A stretch of DNA of 64,000 bases from Streptococcus infantis SPAR10 (GTDB lineage: Bacteria; Bacillota; Bacilli; Lactobacillales; Streptococcaceae): contig NZ_ALCH01000002.1 of NCBI RefSeq assembly GCF_000279535.1, positions 1 to 64,000 on the forward strand, read 5' to 3'. The notes beneath the pieces were generated by a model. The model had not been told where the DNA came from, made no database searches, and saw only the letters and a list, made by a program, of their open reading frames with translations. Positions 41,389 to 51,208 of the stretch are shown here, piece after piece. Positions within the stretch are counted from its first letter, which is position 1; every line of letters begins with the position of its first letter. The position numbers were made by a program, and so were the translations under genes.

Positions 41389-42429
41389 ATGGCAGAAATT
41401 ACAGCTAAACTTGTTAAAGAGTTGCGTGAAAAATCTGGTGCTGGTGTCATGGACGCTAAGAAAGCATTGGTCGAAGTTGAAGGTGATATCGAAAAAGCGA
41501 TTGAATTGCTTCGCGAAAAAGGTATGGCTAAGGCAGCTAAAAAAGCTGACCGTGTTGCTGCTGAAGGTTTGACTGGTGTTTATGTGAACGGTAACGTTGC
41601 AGCAGTTGTTGAAGTAAATGCTGAAACTGACTTCGTTGCGAAAAACGCTCAATTTGTTGAGTTGGTAAACGCAACAGCTAAAGCAATCGCTGAAGGAAAA
41701 CCAGCTAACAACGAAGAAGCTCTTGCTTTGACAATGCCTTCAGGTGAAACTCTGGAAGCAGCTTATGTGTCTGCAACAGCGACTATCGGAGAAAAAATCT
41801 CATTCCGTCGCTTTGCTTTGATTGAAAAAACAGATGCACAACACTTTGGAGCTTACCAACACAACGGTGGACGTATCGGTGTTATCTCTGTAATCGAAGG
41901 TGGAGATGAAGCACTTGCTAAACAAATCTCAATGCACATCGCTGCTATGAAACCAACAGTTCTTTCATACAAAGAATTGGATGAGCAATTTGTTAAAGAT
42001 GAGTTGGCACAATTGAACCACGTTATCGACCAAGATAATGAAAGCCGTGCTATGGTTGGTAAACCAGCTCTTCCACACTTGGCATACGGATCTAAAGCTC
42101 AATTGACTGATGAAGTAATCGCTCAAGCTGAAGAAGCTATCAAAGCTGAATTGGCTGCAGAAGGTAAACCAGAAAAAATCTGGGATAAAATCATCCCAGG
42201 TAAAATGGATCGCTTCATGCTTGACAACACTAAAGTTGACCAAGCTTACACACTTCTTGCACAAGTTTACATCATGGATGACAGCAAGACAGTTGAAGCT
42301 TACCTTGAATCAGTTAACGCTTCAGTAGTTGAGTTCGCTCGCTTTGAAGTTGGTGAAGGTATCGAAAAAGCTGCAAACGACTTTGAAGCAGAAGTTGCAG
42401 CTACAATGGCAGCAGCCTTGAATAACTAA
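41389..42429 (+). CDS. tsf: Elongation factor Ts
   Basis: Guanine-nucleotide exchange factor for EF-Tu. The N-terminal UBA-like signature ([20 protein letters not shown]) is followed by the core domains and a coiled-coil region. 346 residues, as in other streptococci. Highly expressed codon pattern. Confidence 0.97.
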   Translation: MAEITAKLVKELREKSGAGVMDAKKALVEVEGDIEKAIELLREKGMAKAAKKADRVAAEGLTGVYVNGNVAAVVEVNAETDFVAKNAQFVELVNATAKAIAEGKPANNEEALALTMPSGETLEAAYVSATATIGEKISFRRFALIEKTDAQHFGAYQHNGGRIGVISVIEGGDEALAKQISMHIAAMKPTVLSYKELDEQFVKDELAQLNHVIDQDNESRAMVGKPALPHLAYGSKAQLTDEVIAQAEEAIKAELAAEGKPEKIWDKIIPGKMDRFMLDNTKVDQAYTLLAQVYIMDDSKTVEAYLESVNASVVEFARFEVGEGIEKAANDFEAEVAATMAAALNN

Positions 42430-42435
42430 TAATAA

Positions 42436-42463
42436 AAAGAGGAAGCAGATTTGCTTCCTCTTT
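42436..42463 (+). terminator. Terminator after tsf
   Basis: Arms AAAGAGGAAGCA and TGCTTCCTCTTT around a 4-nt loop, then CTTATAG. Confidence 0.85.
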
Positions 42464-42479
42464 CTTATAGAAAAAATTA

Positions 42480-42503
42480 CAAAGCCCTTGTTAAAGGGCT
42501 TTG
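42480..42503 (-). terminator. Terminator after cysK
   Basis: Arms CAAAGCCC and GGGCTTTG; on the minus strand followed by TAATTTTTTC. Confidence 0.8.
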
Positions 42504-42516
42504 TGTATTTAGGAGA

Positions 42517-43443
42517 CTAGACTTCGAACTCATAGAGCGCTGTAGATAGGTAACGTTCTCCGTTATCTGGTGCAAGCGCAAGGACTTTTTTACCTGCCCC
42601 TAGTTTTTTAGCAACTTCGATTGCTGCATAGATAGCTGCGGCAGAAGAAATACCTACCAAGAAGCCTTCTTTTCCACCAATTTCGCGACCAAGTGCAAGA
42701 GCATTGTCTGATGTCACGCGAACGATACCATCATAAGCTTCTGTATCAAGTGTTTCTGGGATGAATCCTGCAGAGATACCTTGAATTTTGTGAGGTCCTG
42801 GTTTTTCACCTGATAAGATTGCTGACTCGTCTGCCTCAACTGCAAATACTTGAATGCCTGAATTAGCCGATTTAAGAGCGTGAGAGACACCAGAAATAGT
42901 TCCTCCAGTACCAACACCAGCAACAAAGGCATCTAAACCATCAGCTCCGAAATCAGCTAGAATTTCAGCTCCTGTTGTTCTTTCGTGAACTTCTGGGTTA
43001 GCTTGGTTATTAAACTGTAATGGTAGGAAACCATCGCGTTCAGCAGCAATTTCTTGCGCTTTTGCAATCGCACCTTTCATTCCTTCGCTACCGGGAGTGA
43101 GGACTAGTTCAGCACCATAAGCTTGGATGATCTTGCGGCGTTCAACACTCATTGTTTCAGGCATAACAATGACAACTTTATAACCTTTAGCAGCACCAAC
43201 CCATGAAAGACCGATACCAGTGTTCCCACTTGTTGCTTCTACAATTGTAGAGCCTGGTTTCAGTTTACCCTCTTGTTCTGCTTTTTCAATCATACTAAGA
43301 GCAATGCGGTCTTTAACGGATGAACCTGGGTTAAAAGCTTCTAGTTTTACGTAAACGTCTGCTGCACCTTCTGGTACAATGTTATTCAATTTAACAATCG
43401 GTGTTTTTCCGATAAGTTCTGTGATATTGTTATAAATAGCCAT
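42517..43443 (-). CDS. cysK: Cysteine synthase (O-acetylserine sulfhydrylase)
   Basis: PLP enzyme making cysteine from O-acetylserine and sulfide. The PLP lysine is in NPGSSVKDR (Lys near 44), with the TSGNTGIGL phosphate and substrate loop, and [10 protein letters not shown] binding the cofactor phosphate. 308 residues. Promoter TTTACA-17-TATACT lies at 43501-43473 on the minus strand. Confidence 0.95.
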   Translation of the reverse strand: MAIYNNITELIGKTPIVKLNNIVPEGAADVYVKLEAFNPGSSVKDRIALSMIEKAEQEGKLKPGSTIVEATSGNTGIGLSWVGAAKGYKVVIVMPETMSVERRKIIQAYGAELVLTPGSEGMKGAIAKAQEIAAERDGFLPLQFNNQANPEVHERTTGAEILADFGADGLDAFVAGVGTGGTISGVSHALKSANSGIQVFAVEADESAILSGEKPGPHKIQGISAGFIPETLDTEAYDGIVRVTSDNALALGREIGGKEGFLVGISSAAAIYAAIEVAKKLGAGKKVLALAPDNGERYLSTALYEFEV

Positions 43444-43472
43444 GTTAGCACCTCTTTATATAAGATGTTTCT

Positions 43473-43501
43473 AGTATAACGCTATCTTAAACTTTTGTAA
43501 A
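43473..43501 (-). promoter_or_regulatory. cysK promoter
   Basis: On the minus strand TTTACA (43501-43496), 17 bp, TATACT (43478-43473), 30 bp before the start. A CysR/HomR-type operator was not recognisable. Confidence 0.65.
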
Positions 43502-43507
43502 ATATAG

Positions 43508-43537
43508 AAATCCTATCGAAGCGATAGGATTTTTTTA
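43508..43537. terminator. Hairpin between yigZ and cysK
   Basis: Arms AAATCCTATCG and CGATAGGATTT around a 3-nt loop. The long T run is on the plus strand, although both flanking genes read leftward. On the minus strand the tail is TCTATATTTT, which may still terminate yigZ. Confidence 0.7.
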
Positions 43538-43598
43538 TAACAATCTGAAAAATAGTCAGTGTAAATCTAAAAATTGAGGGAAGATATTTAAAAGTGCT

Positions 43599-44234
43599 TT
43601 ACACAAGGTTTACAGGGACTTCAACTTCTCGTAAGCCCTGATCTGTTAGGATAACTTTCCCATTAAAAAATTCTATAAGGGCAGCTCTGGTATCCTCTTT
43701 ATCTTCTTTATCGACAAAGATAATTGTGTCAACTTGATCTGTGAAGTTGGTTTCGAGTTCCATAAGATTATGTTCTTTAAGAAAATTCCCATACTCTTGA
43801 TATTGAGCATAGCTCATTTGAATTTGAATCCCTGTTTGTTCTTTAATTTCAACAATTCCAATTTCTTTGACAGCAAAGGCAACACTACCTGCATAAGCGC
43901 GAATAAGACCTCCTGCTCCCAATTTGATACCACCAAAATATCTGGTAACAACTACACAAACATTGGTCAAATTGTGATTTTCTAGAACTCCTAGCATAGG
44001 TACACCAGCAGTTCCACTTGGCTCCCCATCATCACTGGTTCGCTTGATTTCACTGCGCTCACCGATAATAAAAGCAGAGCAGTTGTGGGTAGCCTTATAG
44101 TGTTCTTTTTTGATAGCAGTGATAAAGGCACGAGCTTCTTCTTCACTACAGACACGTTTTACATGACAAATAAATCGTGATTTTTTGATTTCTTCTTGGA
44201 CTTGTCCGTCCTCTTTTATCGTTCTAAATTCCAT
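43599..44234 (-). CDS. yigZ: YigZ/IMPACT family protein
   Basis: UPF0029 protein of 211 residues. The N-terminal IMPACT domain contains SDDGEPSGTAGVPML (near 65-79) and VVTRYFGGIKLGAGGLIRAY (near 95-114, two signature stretches). A C-terminal DUF1949 domain follows. It is divergent from comFA, as in pneumococci. Molecular role in bacteria is uncertain. Confidence 0.92.
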   Translation of the reverse strand: MEFRTIKEDGQVQEEIKKSRFICHVKRVCSEEEARAFITAIKKEHYKATHNCSAFIIGERSEIKRTSDDGEPSGTAGVPMLGVLENHNLTNVCVVVTRYFGGIKLGAGGLIRAYAGSVAFAVKEIGIVEIKEQTGIQIQMSYAQYQEYGNFLKEHNLMELETNFTDQVDTIIFVDKEDKEDTRAALIEFFNGKVILTDQGLREVEVPVNLV

Positions 44235-44274
44235 ATTTTTATTGTACTAAAAAATAGTCTAAAGTTCTAGATTT

Positions 44275-44282
44275 TACGAATA
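44275..44282 (+). promoter_or_regulatory. SigX (cin/com) box of comFA
   Basis: An exact TACGAATA, the late-competence sigma-X element, inside TTTTACGAATAAAG. It ends 7 bases before the comFA ATG, so transcripts would have almost no leader. Confidence 0.88.
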
Positions 44283-44289
44283 AAGAAGT

Positions 44290-45588
44290 ATGAAAATAAA
44301 TCCAAACTATCTAGGCCGACTTTTTACAGAACAAGAATTAAGCCCTGAAGAACGACAACTGGCGGAGAAGCTGCCAAGTATGAGAAAAGAGAAGGGGAAA
44401 CTCTTCTGTCAACGATGTGATAGTATGATTCAAGATGAATGGTCTCTACCTATTAATGCTCATTACTGCCGAGAATGTTTGTTGATGAAGCGAGTTAGGA
44501 GTGATCAGGCCTTATATTATTTCCCTCAAGAAGATTTTCCTAAACAAGATGTTCTTAAATGGAAGGGACAATTGACTCCATTTCAAGAGAAAGTATCAGA
44601 AGGATTACTTCAGGCAGTAGAGAACCAGCAACCGACTTTAGTTCATGCAGTGACTGGCGCTGGGAAGACAGAGATGATTTATAAAGTTGTTGCGAAAGTT
44701 ATTAATGATGGTGGCGCAGTTTGTCTAGCAAGTCCACGGATAGATGTTTGTTTGGAATTGTATAAGCGATTGCAGAATGACTTTGCTTGTGAAATAGCTT
44801 TACTGCATGGTGAGTCTGAACCATACTTTCGGACACCACTAGTTGTTGCAACAACTCATCAATTATTAAAGTTTTATCACGCTTTTGATTTACTAATAGT
44901 AGATGAAGTAGATGCATTCCCCTATGTTGACAACAAGATGCTTTACAAAGCTGTAAAGAATTGTGTAAAGGAAAACGGACTAAGAATTTTTCTCACTGCA
45001 ACTTCTACAGATGAGTTGGATAAGAAGGTTCGCTTAGGGGAGCTAAAACGACTAAGCCTGCCAAGGCGGTTCCATGGAAATCCTTTAATTATTCCCAAAC
45101 CGGTTTGGCTATCTGATCTGGATAAATGTTTGGATAAGTTTCGCCTACCACCAAAGCTAAAAAGATATGTTGAAAACCAGAGAAGAACTGGCTACCCCTT
45201 ACTAATATTTGCATCAGAAATTACAAAGGGAGAGAAGTTGAAGGAAATCTTACAAGAGAAATTTCCAAATGAGAAAATTGGTTTCGTATCCTCAGTTACT
45301 GAAGATAGATTAGAGCAAGTTCAAGCTTTTAGGGATAGGGAATTGACCATATTGATAAGCACAACAATATTGGAGCGCGGAGTTACCTTCCCTTGTGTTG
45401 ATGTCTGTGTCGTAGAAGCAAACCATCGTATTTTTACAAAATCAAGCCTCATTCAAATTGGAGGACGTGTAGGTCGTAGCATGGATAGACCTACAGGAGA
45501 TCTAATTTTCTTTCATAATGGATTAGATCGTTCGATTAAGAATGCTATAAAGGAAATTAAACTGATGAACAAGGAGGCAGGCCTATGA
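44290..45588 (+). CDS. comFA: Competence DNA-uptake ATPase ComFA
   Basis: Superfamily-2 helicase-like motor of the competence uptake machinery. A four-cysteine zinc module is near the N-terminus (CQRCDSM, then CREC, residues 38-63). Walker A AVTGAGKTE, DEVD box (LLIVDEVDAF), TATST and the C-terminal QIGGRVGRS helicase motif VI are present. 432 residues. It overlaps comFC by 4 bp. Intact, under an exact SigX box, despite decay of the upstream com circuit. Confidence 0.95.
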   Translation: MKINPNYLGRLFTEQELSPEERQLAEKLPSMRKEKGKLFCQRCDSMIQDEWSLPINAHYCRECLLMKRVRSDQALYYFPQEDFPKQDVLKWKGQLTPFQEKVSEGLLQAVENQQPTLVHAVTGAGKTEMIYKVVAKVINDGGAVCLASPRIDVCLELYKRLQNDFACEIALLHGESEPYFRTPLVVATTHQLLKFYHAFDLLIVDEVDAFPYVDNKMLYKAVKNCVKENGLRIFLTATSTDELDKKVRLGELKRLSLPRRFHGNPLIIPKPVWLSDLDKCLDKFRLPPKLKRYVENQRRTGYPLLIFASEITKGEKLKEILQEKFPNEKIGFVSSVTEDRLEQVQAFRDRELTILISTTILERGVTFPCVDVCVVEANHRIFTKSSLIQIGGRVGRSMDRPTGDLIFFHNGLDRSIKNAIKEIKLMNKEAGL

Positions 45589-46247
45589 TTTGTTTACTAT
45601 GTGCCCAACATTTGAAGAAAAATCTAACCTTTGGAGAGCTTCTTTTTTTGAAAAAGGAGGAGGGCTCACTTTGTTTAGCTTGTTACTCAAGTTTTGAAAT
45701 GATTGGGGAAGAACATTGCACAAATTGTCATAAAAAAGGAGTGTCAAGTTCGTGTCAAGATTGTCAACTTTGGTGTAAAGAAGGGGTTGAAGTAAGTCAT
45801 GAAGCGATTTTTAGTTATAATCAAGCCATGAAAGACTTCTTTAATCGTTACAAATTTGATGGCGATTATATTCTCCGAAAAGTTTTTGCTATGATTTTAA
45901 ATGAGAATTTAAAAAAATACAAGGATTATCATTTTATTTTAATACCGTTAAGCCCTGAGAGGTATGCAAAAAGAGGTTTTAATCAGGTTGCAGGCCTAAT
46001 AGAAGCGGCAGGATTTTCCCATCTGGATGTATTAGGGAAAAGAGAAGAAAAAGCAAGTTCTTCTAAAAATCGTTCAGAGCGGTTGGCCACGGAACTTCCG
46101 TTTTTTATTAAAGAAGACAGTAGGATTCCAAAGAAGATTCTATTGATTGATGATATTTATACGACAGGAGCGACTGTTAACCGTGTCAAGAGTATGCTAG
46201 AGAATGCAGGAGCAGAAGAGGTTAAAACATTTTCCCTCGTAAGATGA
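45585..46247 (+). CDS. comFC: Competence protein ComFC, phosphoribosyltransferase-like
   Basis: Partner of ComFA. Zinc-ribbon cysteines are in the first 65 residues (CLLCAQ, CTNCHKK, CQDC). A C-terminal phosphoribosyltransferase-type domain has the loop KILLIDDIYTTGATVNR near residues 184-200. 220 residues. Overlapping start with comFA. Confidence 0.94.
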   Translation: MICLLCAQHLKKNLTFGELLFLKKEEGSLCLACYSSFEMIGEEHCTNCHKKGVSSSCQDCQLWCKEGVEVSHEAIFSYNQAMKDFFNRYKFDGDYILRKVFAMILNENLKKYKDYHFILIPLSPERYAKRGFNQVAGLIEAAGFSHLDVLGKREEKASSSKNRSERLATELPFFIKEDSRIPKKILLIDDIYTTGATVNRVKSMLENAGAEEVKTFSLVR

Positions 46248-46256
46248 GGAAAAAGA

Positions 46257-46285
46257 TTGCAAAAAGATTATGAAAGCGTTATAAT
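46257..46285 (+). promoter_or_regulatory. hpf promoter
   Basis: TTGCAA (46257-46262), 17 bp, TATAAT (46280-46285), with a 40-nt leader and AGAAAGAAGG before the start. Confidence 0.75.
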
Positions 46286-46326
46286 AAATATAGAAAAACA
46301 AATATGTTTAGAAAGAAGGTACTTAT

Positions 46327-46875
46327 ATGATTAAATATAGTATCCGTGGTGAAAACCTAGAAGTAACTGAAGCAATTCGTGATTATGTAGTTTCTAAACT
46401 CGAAAAGATCGAAAAATACTTCCAAGCAGATCAAGAATTAGATGCGCGTGTAAATTTGAAAGTGTATCGTGAAAAGACTGCTAAGGTAGAAGTAACAATT
46501 CCACTTGGATCTATTACTCTTCGTGCAGAAGACGTTTCTCAAGATATGTATGGATCTATTGATTTGGTGACAGATAAGATTGAACGCCAAATCCGTAAAA
46601 ATAAAACTAAAATTGAACGTAAAAACAGAAATAAAGTTTCTACTAGCCAACTATTTACAGATACCTTGGTAGAAGAGACAGATGCTGCTCAACCTAAAGT
46701 TGTTCGTTCAAAACAAATTGATTTAAAACCAATGGATCTTGAAGAAGCACTTCTTCAGATGGACTTATTGGGTCATGATTTCTTCATTTACATCGATGTT
46801 GAAGATGAAACTACAAATGTTATTTATCGACGCGAAGATGGAGATATTGGTCTTCTTGAAGTGAAAGAATCATAA
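46327..46875 (+). CDS. hpf: Ribosome hibernation-promoting factor, long form
   Basis: Two-domain HPF that dimerises 70S ribosomes into 100S. The N-terminal S30AE domain is about 1-100 (MIKYSIRGENLEVTEAIRDY) and the C-terminal dimerisation domain about 125-182 (MDLEEALLQMDLLGHDFFIY). 182 residues. It is the long type, as usual for Firmicutes. Confidence 0.95.
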   Translation: MIKYSIRGENLEVTEAIRDYVVSKLEKIEKYFQADQELDARVNLKVYREKTAKVEVTIPLGSITLRAEDVSQDMYGSIDLVTDKIERQIRKNKTKIERKNRNKVSTSQLFTDTLVEETDAAQPKVVRSKQIDLKPMDLEEALLQMDLLGHDFFIYIDVEDETTNVIYRREDGDIGLLEVKES

Positions 46876-46894
46876 TACTTAATATGCTTAGACT

Positions 46895-46929
46895 AAAAAG
46901 GTGGTTTACACTAGTGTAAACCACCTTTT
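46895..46929 (+). terminator. Terminator after hpf
   Basis: A long stem, AAAAGGTGGTTTACAC with GTGTAAACCACCTTTT, around two bases. Confidence 0.9.
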
Positions 46930-47027
46930 GTGTTCCTACATGCTACATTTGAGCACAAGTGCTATTCCTTCTTTAAAGGTCGCTTTTTCAGTGCAAATAT
47001 GGTATAATATTGCGCAAGAGGTTTGTA

Positions 47028-49001
47028 ATGAAAAAAAATGAAATGAATCCCTTTTTTATATACTTATTTGTTGGGATTTCCTTTATAATCATGACTGTAT
47101 TGGTTATTTTTCTTCAAAATAACCTAGTCACAATAGCATGCTTATTTTTCTTAATGGTGGCATTTCTTCTGCTATTTTATTTTCAGAAGAAATCTTATCA
47201 AAAAACAGAAATTGAACAAATCCAGTACGTAAACCATCAGGCGGAAGATAGTTTAAGTTCACTCTTAGAACAGATGCCTGTTGGAGTTGTCAAGCTAAAC
47301 ATGGAAAGCAGTGAGATTGAGTGGTTCAATCCCTACGCAGAGTTAATGTTGACAACGGAAGATGGAGAAATTGACCTTCCTCAACTTCAAGAAATTATAA
47401 AAACATCCATATCTTCGCCTGGAATTTATGCAAATGTGGGGGAAAAACGTTATGCGGTGCATCTAGATAGAAATTCTGGCGTGCTCTACTTTTTTGACGT
47501 TTCTGGAGAGTACGAAGCCACAGTAGAATTGGTTACAAGTCGCCCTGTTATTGGTATTATTTCGGTAGATAATTATGATGATTTAGAGAACGAAACATCT
47601 GAATCAGACATCAGTCATATTAATAGTTTTGTCGCAAATTTTGTATCAGAATTTACTGGAAAGTATCAGATGTTTTCTCGTAGAGTGACCATGGATCGTT
47701 TTTACTTATTTACCGACTATACGGTATTAGAGCAATTGATGCAGGATAAATTTTCTGTAATTGATACCTTCCGTGAAGAAGCTAAGCAGCGAGATTTAGC
47801 CTTAACCATGAGTATGGGCTTGTCATATGGTGATGGCGATCATGAGGGTATTGGTAAAGTTGCTTTATCAAATCTCAACCTTGCAGAAGTTCGAGGTGGA
47901 GACCAGGTCGTTGTAAAAGAAAATGATGAGACGAAAAATCCAATTTATTTTGGTGGTGGCTCTGCAGCTTCTATTAAGCGAACAAGAACACGTACAAGAG
48001 CAATGATGACGGCAATCTCTGAAAAGTTGAGAAGTGTTGACCGTGTCTTCGTAGTTGGTCATAAAAACTTAGACATGGATGCTTTAGGCTCTGCTGTTGG
48101 TATGCAATTGTTCTCGAGTAACGTCTTGGATGAAAGTTATGTGGTCTATGATGCAGAACAAATGTCTCCGGACATTCATCGTGCCATTCAATTTTTAGAG
48201 AATGAGGGAGTAACAAAACTCATCCCTCTAACTCAAGCTATGGGAATGGTCACTAATCGTTCCTTGCTAGTGATGGTGGACCACTCTAAGACAGCTTTAA
48301 CCTTGTCAAAAGAGTTTTATGATTTGTTTACACAAACCATCATTATTGACCACCATAGACGAGATCAGGATTTCCCGGAAAATGCTGTTATCACCTATAT
48401 TGAGAGTGGAGCAAGTAGCGCGAGCGAGCTTGTAACAGAGTTAATTCAATTCCAAAACTCTAAGAAAGCACGCTTAAGTCGTATCCAAGCTAGTGTTCTT
48501 ATGGGCGGTATGATGCTGGATACTAAGAATTTCACTTCTCGTGTAACTAGCCGAACCTTTGACGTGGCAAGTTATCTAAGAACACGTGGTAGTGATAGTA
48601 TTGTAATTCAAGAACTTGCGGCGACTGACTTTGAAGAGTATCGATTGGTTAATGAGCTAATCTTGCAAGGACAGGCCGTACAACCTTCTATTCTTGTAGC
48701 TCAGGCCAAGGATGATAAGGAGTATGATATTGTAGTGATTAGTAAAGCGGCTGATACTATGTTAGCTATGTCAGGTATTGAAGCTAGCTTTGTCATTGCT
48801 AAAAACAGCCAAGGGGATATTTCCATTTCTGCACGAAGTCGAAGTAAGATCAATGTGCAACGGATTATGGAAGAGTTGGGAGGTGGAGGCCACTTCAACC
48901 TGGCAGCTGCCCGACTGACAGATATGACTCTGCAAGAAGCAGGTGATAAACTAAAAACCGTTATTTCTAATGAAATTAGAGAAAAGGAGACAGAAGAATG
49001 A
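47028..49001 (+). CDS. gdpP: Cyclic-di-AMP phosphodiesterase GdpP
   Basis: Membrane-bound DHH-DHHA1 phosphodiesterase that hydrolyses c-di-AMP. Two N-terminal membrane helices (about 8-55), a PAS-like domain (about 75-165) and a degenerate GGDEF domain (about 170-295) come first. The DHH domain has [13 protein letters not shown] and DHHRRD, and the C-terminal DHHA1 has [13 protein letters not shown] at 47028 is chosen. The extended -10 TGG-TATAAT ends at 47008, leaving an AGAGG site. 657 residues. Confidence 0.95.
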   Translation: MKKNEMNPFFIYLFVGISFIIMTVLVIFLQNNLVTIACLFFLMVAFLLLFYFQKKSYQKTEIEQIQYVNHQAEDSLSSLLEQMPVGVVKLNMESSEIEWFNPYAELMLTTEDGEIDLPQLQEIIKTSISSPGIYANVGEKRYAVHLDRNSGVLYFFDVSGEYEATVELVTSRPVIGIISVDNYDDLENETSESDISHINSFVANFVSEFTGKYQMFSRRVTMDRFYLFTDYTVLEQLMQDKFSVIDTFREEAKQRDLALTMSMGLSYGDGDHEGIGKVALSNLNLAEVRGGDQVVVKENDETKNPIYFGGGSAASIKRTRTRTRAMMTAISEKLRSVDRVFVVGHKNLDMDALGSAVGMQLFSSNVLDESYVVYDAEQMSPDIHRAIQFLENEGVTKLIPLTQAMGMVTNRSLLVMVDHSKTALTLSKEFYDLFTQTIIIDHHRRDQDFPENAVITYIESGASSASELVTELIQFQNSKKARLSRIQASVLMGGMMLDTKNFTSRVTSRTFDVASYLRTRGSDSIVIQELAATDFEEYRLVNELILQGQAVQPSILVAQAKDDKEYDIVVISKAADTMLAMSGIEASFVIAKNSQGDISISARSRSKINVQRIMEELGGGGHFNLAAARLTDMTLQEAGDKLKTVISNEIREKETEE

Positions 49002-49450
49002 AAGTAATCTTTTTAGCAGATGTAAAAGGCAAAGGAAAAAAAGGCGAAATCAAGGAAGTGCCAACAGGTTATGCACAAAACTTTTTGATTAAGAAAAACC
49101 TTGCTAAAGAAGCGACTTCACAAGCAATTGGTGAGTTGCGCGGGAAGCAAAAATCTGAAGAAAAAGCACATGCTCAACTTCTTGCAGAAGCACAAGAAAT
49201 TAAGGCGAAACTTGAAGCAGAAGAAACAATTGTTGAGTTTGTTGAAAAAGTTGGTCCAGATGGAAGAACTTTTGGTTCAATTACTAGCAAGAAAATTGCG
49301 GAAGAGCTCCAAAAACAATTTGGAATTAAAATTGATAAACGTCATATTCAAGTTCAATCTCCAATTCGAGCAGTTGGTTTGATTGATGTACCTGTAAAAA
49401 TTTATCAGGATGTAACTAGCGTCATCAATCTTCGTGTAAAAGAAGGCTAA
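48998..49450 (+). CDS. rplI: 50S ribosomal protein L9
   Basis: Begins [21 protein letters not shown], the L9 signature, with the long connecting helix (about 41-75) and C-terminal domain. 150 residues. Overlaps gdpP by 4 bp. Confidence 0.96.
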   Translation: MKVIFLADVKGKGKKGEIKEVPTGYAQNFLIKKNLAKEATSQAIGELRGKQKSEEKAHAQLLAEAQEIKAKLEAEETIVEFVEKVGPDGRTFGSITSKKIAEELQKQFGIKIDKRHIQVQSPIRAVGLIDVPVKIYQDVTSVINLRVKEG

Positions 49451-49492
49451 GCTAGATTTGAGTAATGATTTTGTAAAAGGAAGGAAAGTCTG

Positions 49493-50851
49493 ATGGCAGA
49501 AGTAGAGGAACTACGAGTTCAGCCCCAGGATATTTTGGCAGAACAATCGGTATTGGGAGCTATATTTATCGATGAGAGTAAACTCGTATTTGTTCGAGAA
49601 TATATTGACTCTCGAGACTTCTTTAAGTATGCTCACCGTTTGATTTTTCAGGCCATGGTTGATTTGTCAGATCGAGGCGAAGCCATTGATGCAACGACTG
49701 TTCGTACGATATTAGATGATCAAGGTGATTTGCAAAATATTGGTGGCTTGTCCTACCTTGTTGAGATTATCAACTCTGTACCAACCTCTGCAAACGCTGA
49801 ATACTATGCAAAAATTGTAGCAGAGAAAGCCACGCTTCGTCGTTTGATTGCTAAGTTGACAGAGTCTGTCAATCAAGCATATGAGGCTTCTAGTCCTGTA
49901 GATGAAATCATTGCACGAGCAGAAAAAGGTTTGATCGATGTCAGTGAGAATGCAAATCGTAGTGGTTTTAGAAATATTCGAGACATCCTAAATCTTAACT
50001 TTGGAAATTTAGAAGTTCGTTCACAACAAACTTCTGATATTACAGGGATTGCTACTGGTTATCAAGATTTGGATCATATGACAACTGGGTTGCACGAGGA
50101 GGAGTTAATCATTCTTGCTGCTCGTCCTGCGGTTGGTAAGACTGCTTTTGCCTTGAATATTGCTCAAAATATTGGAACCAAGCTAGACAAGACCGTTGCA
50201 ATTTTCTCTCTCGAGATGGGTGCAGAGAGTCTGGTCGACCGTATGTTGGCAGCCGAAGGACTAGTAGAGTCTCACTCTATCCGTACAGGGCAATTGACTG
50301 AGGAAGAGTGGCGCAAATATACGATTGCTCAAGGTAATCTTGCAAAAGCAAGTATCTATATTGACGATACCCCTGGAATTCGAATTACGGAGATTCGTTC
50401 ACGCGCCAGAAAATTGTCTCAGGAAACAGGCAATCTTGGATTGATCTTGATTGACTACCTGCAGTTAATTACAGGGACTGGTCGTGAGAACCGTCAACAA
50501 GAGGTTTCAGAGATTTCACGTCAGTTGAAAATTCTGGCTAAGGAACTGAAGGTGCCTGTTATCGCGCTAAGTCAGCTGTCACGTAGTGTTGAACAACGTC
50601 AAGATAAAAGACCGGTGCTATCAGATATTCGTGAGTCTGGATCTATCGAGCAGGATGCGGATATCGTAGCCTTTCTCTATCGAGATGACTATTATGAACG
50701 TGGTGGCGAAGAAGAGGAAGGTCTTCCGAATAACAAGGTAGAAGTTATTATTGAGAAGAACCGTAGCGGTGCGCGTGGAACAGTAGAATTGATTTTTCAA
50801 AAAGAGTATAACAAGTTTTCAAGTATTTCGAAGAGAGAGGAACAAAGATGA
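49493..50851 (+). CDS. dnaB: Replicative DNA helicase
   Basis: Hexameric fork helicase (called DnaC in Bacillus nomenclature). The N-terminal primase-interaction domain starts at RVQPQDILAEQSVLG. The RecA-like domain has Walker A ARPAVGKTAF, Walker B LILIDYLQL, and the terminal arginine-finger region VEVIIEKNRSGARG. 452 residues. Coupled to veg by a 4-bp overlap. Confidence 0.96.
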   Translation: MAEVEELRVQPQDILAEQSVLGAIFIDESKLVFVREYIDSRDFFKYAHRLIFQAMVDLSDRGEAIDATTVRTILDDQGDLQNIGGLSYLVEIINSVPTSANAEYYAKIVAEKATLRRLIAKLTESVNQAYEASSPVDEIIARAEKGLIDVSENANRSGFRNIRDILNLNFGNLEVRSQQTSDITGIATGYQDLDHMTTGLHEEELIILAARPAVGKTAFALNIAQNIGTKLDKTVAIFSLEMGAESLVDRMLAAEGLVESHSIRTGQLTEEEWRKYTIAQGNLAKASIYIDDTPGIRITEIRSRARKLSQETGNLGLILIDYLQLITGTGRENRQQEVSEISRQLKILAKELKVPVIALSQLSRSVEQRQDKRPVLSDIRESGSIEQDADIVAFLYRDDYYERGGEEEEGLPNNKVEVIIEKNRSGARGTVELIFQKEYNKFSSISKREEQR

Positions 50852-51114
50852 CAGATGCATTTACAGATGTAGCCAAGATGAAAAAAATCAAAGAAGAAAT
50901 CAAGGCGCATGAAGGACAAGTCGTGGAAATGACTTTAGAAAACGGTCGTAAACGCCAAAAGAATCGCTTGGGAAGACTTATTGAAGTTTATCCATCGCTC
51001 TTTATCGTTGAATTTGGGGATGTTGAAGGAGACAAACAGGCCAACGTCTACGTTGAATCCTTCACCTATTCTGATATTTTAACGGAAAAGAATTTGATTC
51101 ACTATTTGGATTAA
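50848..51114 (+). CDS. veg: Veg family small protein
   Basis: 88-residue protein with the conserved EGQVVEMTLENGRKRQKNR and YPSLFIVEF stretches of the Veg family. Starts in the dnaB stop. In Bacillus Veg affects biofilm formation. Role here unknown. Confidence 0.88.
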   Translation: MTDAFTDVAKMKKIKEEIKAHEGQVVEMTLENGRKRQKNRLGRLIEVYPSLFIVEFGDVEGDKQANVYVESFTYSDILTEKNLIHYLD

Positions 51115-51152
51115 GGTTGAAAGTGGGAGTTTTCTCACTTTTTTCTTTTTCT

Positions 51153-51160
51153 TTCGAATG
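51153..51160 (+). promoter_or_regulatory. Possible SigX box of cbpD
   Basis: TTCGAATG after a T-rich stretch keeps the CGAAT core of TACGAATA with two changes, 48 bp before cbpD, a late competence gene in pneumococci. A sigma-A promoter was not obvious. Confidence 0.5.
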
Positions 51161-51208
51161 ATATAAATGAGGTCAACCTCAAAAATTTATCTATTCGAAG
51201 GAGAATGA

